A stretch of DNA of 35,807 nt, from positions 1 through 35,807 of the forward strand of contig JAFGEK010000165.1 in assembly GCA_016931625.1 (NCBI GenBank). Direction: 5' to 3'. The first letter of the stretch is position 1, and each line of letters begins with the position of its first letter. A program made the translations under genes and the position numbers. This document shows positions 35,686-35,807 of this stretch, piece by piece. The notes beneath the pieces are model-generated. The model was given only the letters and a program-made list of their open reading frames with translations. It was not told the DNA's origin and did no database searches. Origin of the DNA: Deltaproteobacteria bacterium (GTDB taxonomy: Bacteria; Myxococcota; XYA12-FULL-58-9; JAFGEK01).

Positions 35686-35796
35686 GACACACTATATTCG
35701 TTTAAAAAATTAAATAATAGGCAACGGGTGCAAGATCAAAAATTGCTTTTCTTGAGAGAATGATAGAGACGATTTCGAATAAGCTCTCACTTAAAA

Positions 35797-35807
35797 TTCC
35801 CTATTCC
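35797..35807. repeat. Inverted copy of the left-end heptamer motif
   Basis: TTCCCTATTCC at the last 11 bases is the exact reverse complement of 61-71. The window ends here, so the full extent cannot be seen. The rest of 35686-35807 is AT-rich, and I see no gene in it. Confidence 0.4.

Noticed and set aside
1-35807. Mobile element, CRISPR array, tRNA or rRNA gene
   Set aside because: No transposase or integrase, no regularly spaced repeat array, no conserved rRNA stretches and no tRNA-like cloverleaf noticed on reading.

Overview
This is a low-GC (roughly 40% by eye), gene-dense bacterial window. Its dominant feature is a gliding-motility (Glt/Agl-type) envelope machine like that of Myxococcus xanthus. 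Giant TPR proteins, FHA modules, an AgmX/PglI-type TonB-like C-terminus, paired outer-membrane barrels of the myxobacterial type and a small PilZ protein all point to Myxococcota or a related deltaproteobacterial lineage. Cultured gliding myxobacteria are very GC-rich, so an uncultured, AT-rich member is my inference. No tRNA, rRNA, CRISPR array, phage or transposase gene was seen.

Left block (1-4483, + strand): a membrane histidine kinase overlaps uvrC by 11 bases, and a receiver-GGDEF diguanylate cyclase follows. Second block (4576-16950, + strand): a 3507-residue signal-less TPR protein, the best candidate here for the cytoplasmic GltI/AgmK scaffold, is followed 9 bases later by an FHA protein with a polytopic, Yip1-like membrane region. 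Third block: a convergent membrane gluzincin (16967-19186, - strand) and, divergent from it, a PilZ protein with an intact c-di-GMP signature (19240-19665, +).

Glt block: on the - strand, two paralogous Cys-rich lipoproteins (candidate GltK/CglC type) and a DUF192 lipoprotein form a translationally coupled operon (21334 down to 19697). Divergent from it on the + strand are two paralogous TIGR04565-type barrels (GltA/GltB-like), then GltC, GltD/AgmU, GltE/AglT, GltF/CglF, GltG/PglI and GltH (21690-34387). As I recall, M. xanthus carries these as two separate clusters (gltK-B-A-C and gltD-E-F-G-H-I-J). Here they lie side by side, with the GltI candidate a few kb away and no GltJ, AglRQS motor or MglA in the window. 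A two-domain class II aldolase whose second half has lost its metal ligands follows gltH (34417-35685).

How the parts fit together (inference): the lipoproteins, barrels and GltH form the outer-membrane module. GltC, GltD, GltE and GltF span the periplasm. GltG links the cytoplasm (FHA) to the periplasm (TonB-like tail), and the giant TPR protein would be the cytoplasmic scaffold. The diguanylate cyclase and the PilZ protein suggest c-di-GMP input, and the two FHA modules suggest phospho-Thr input.
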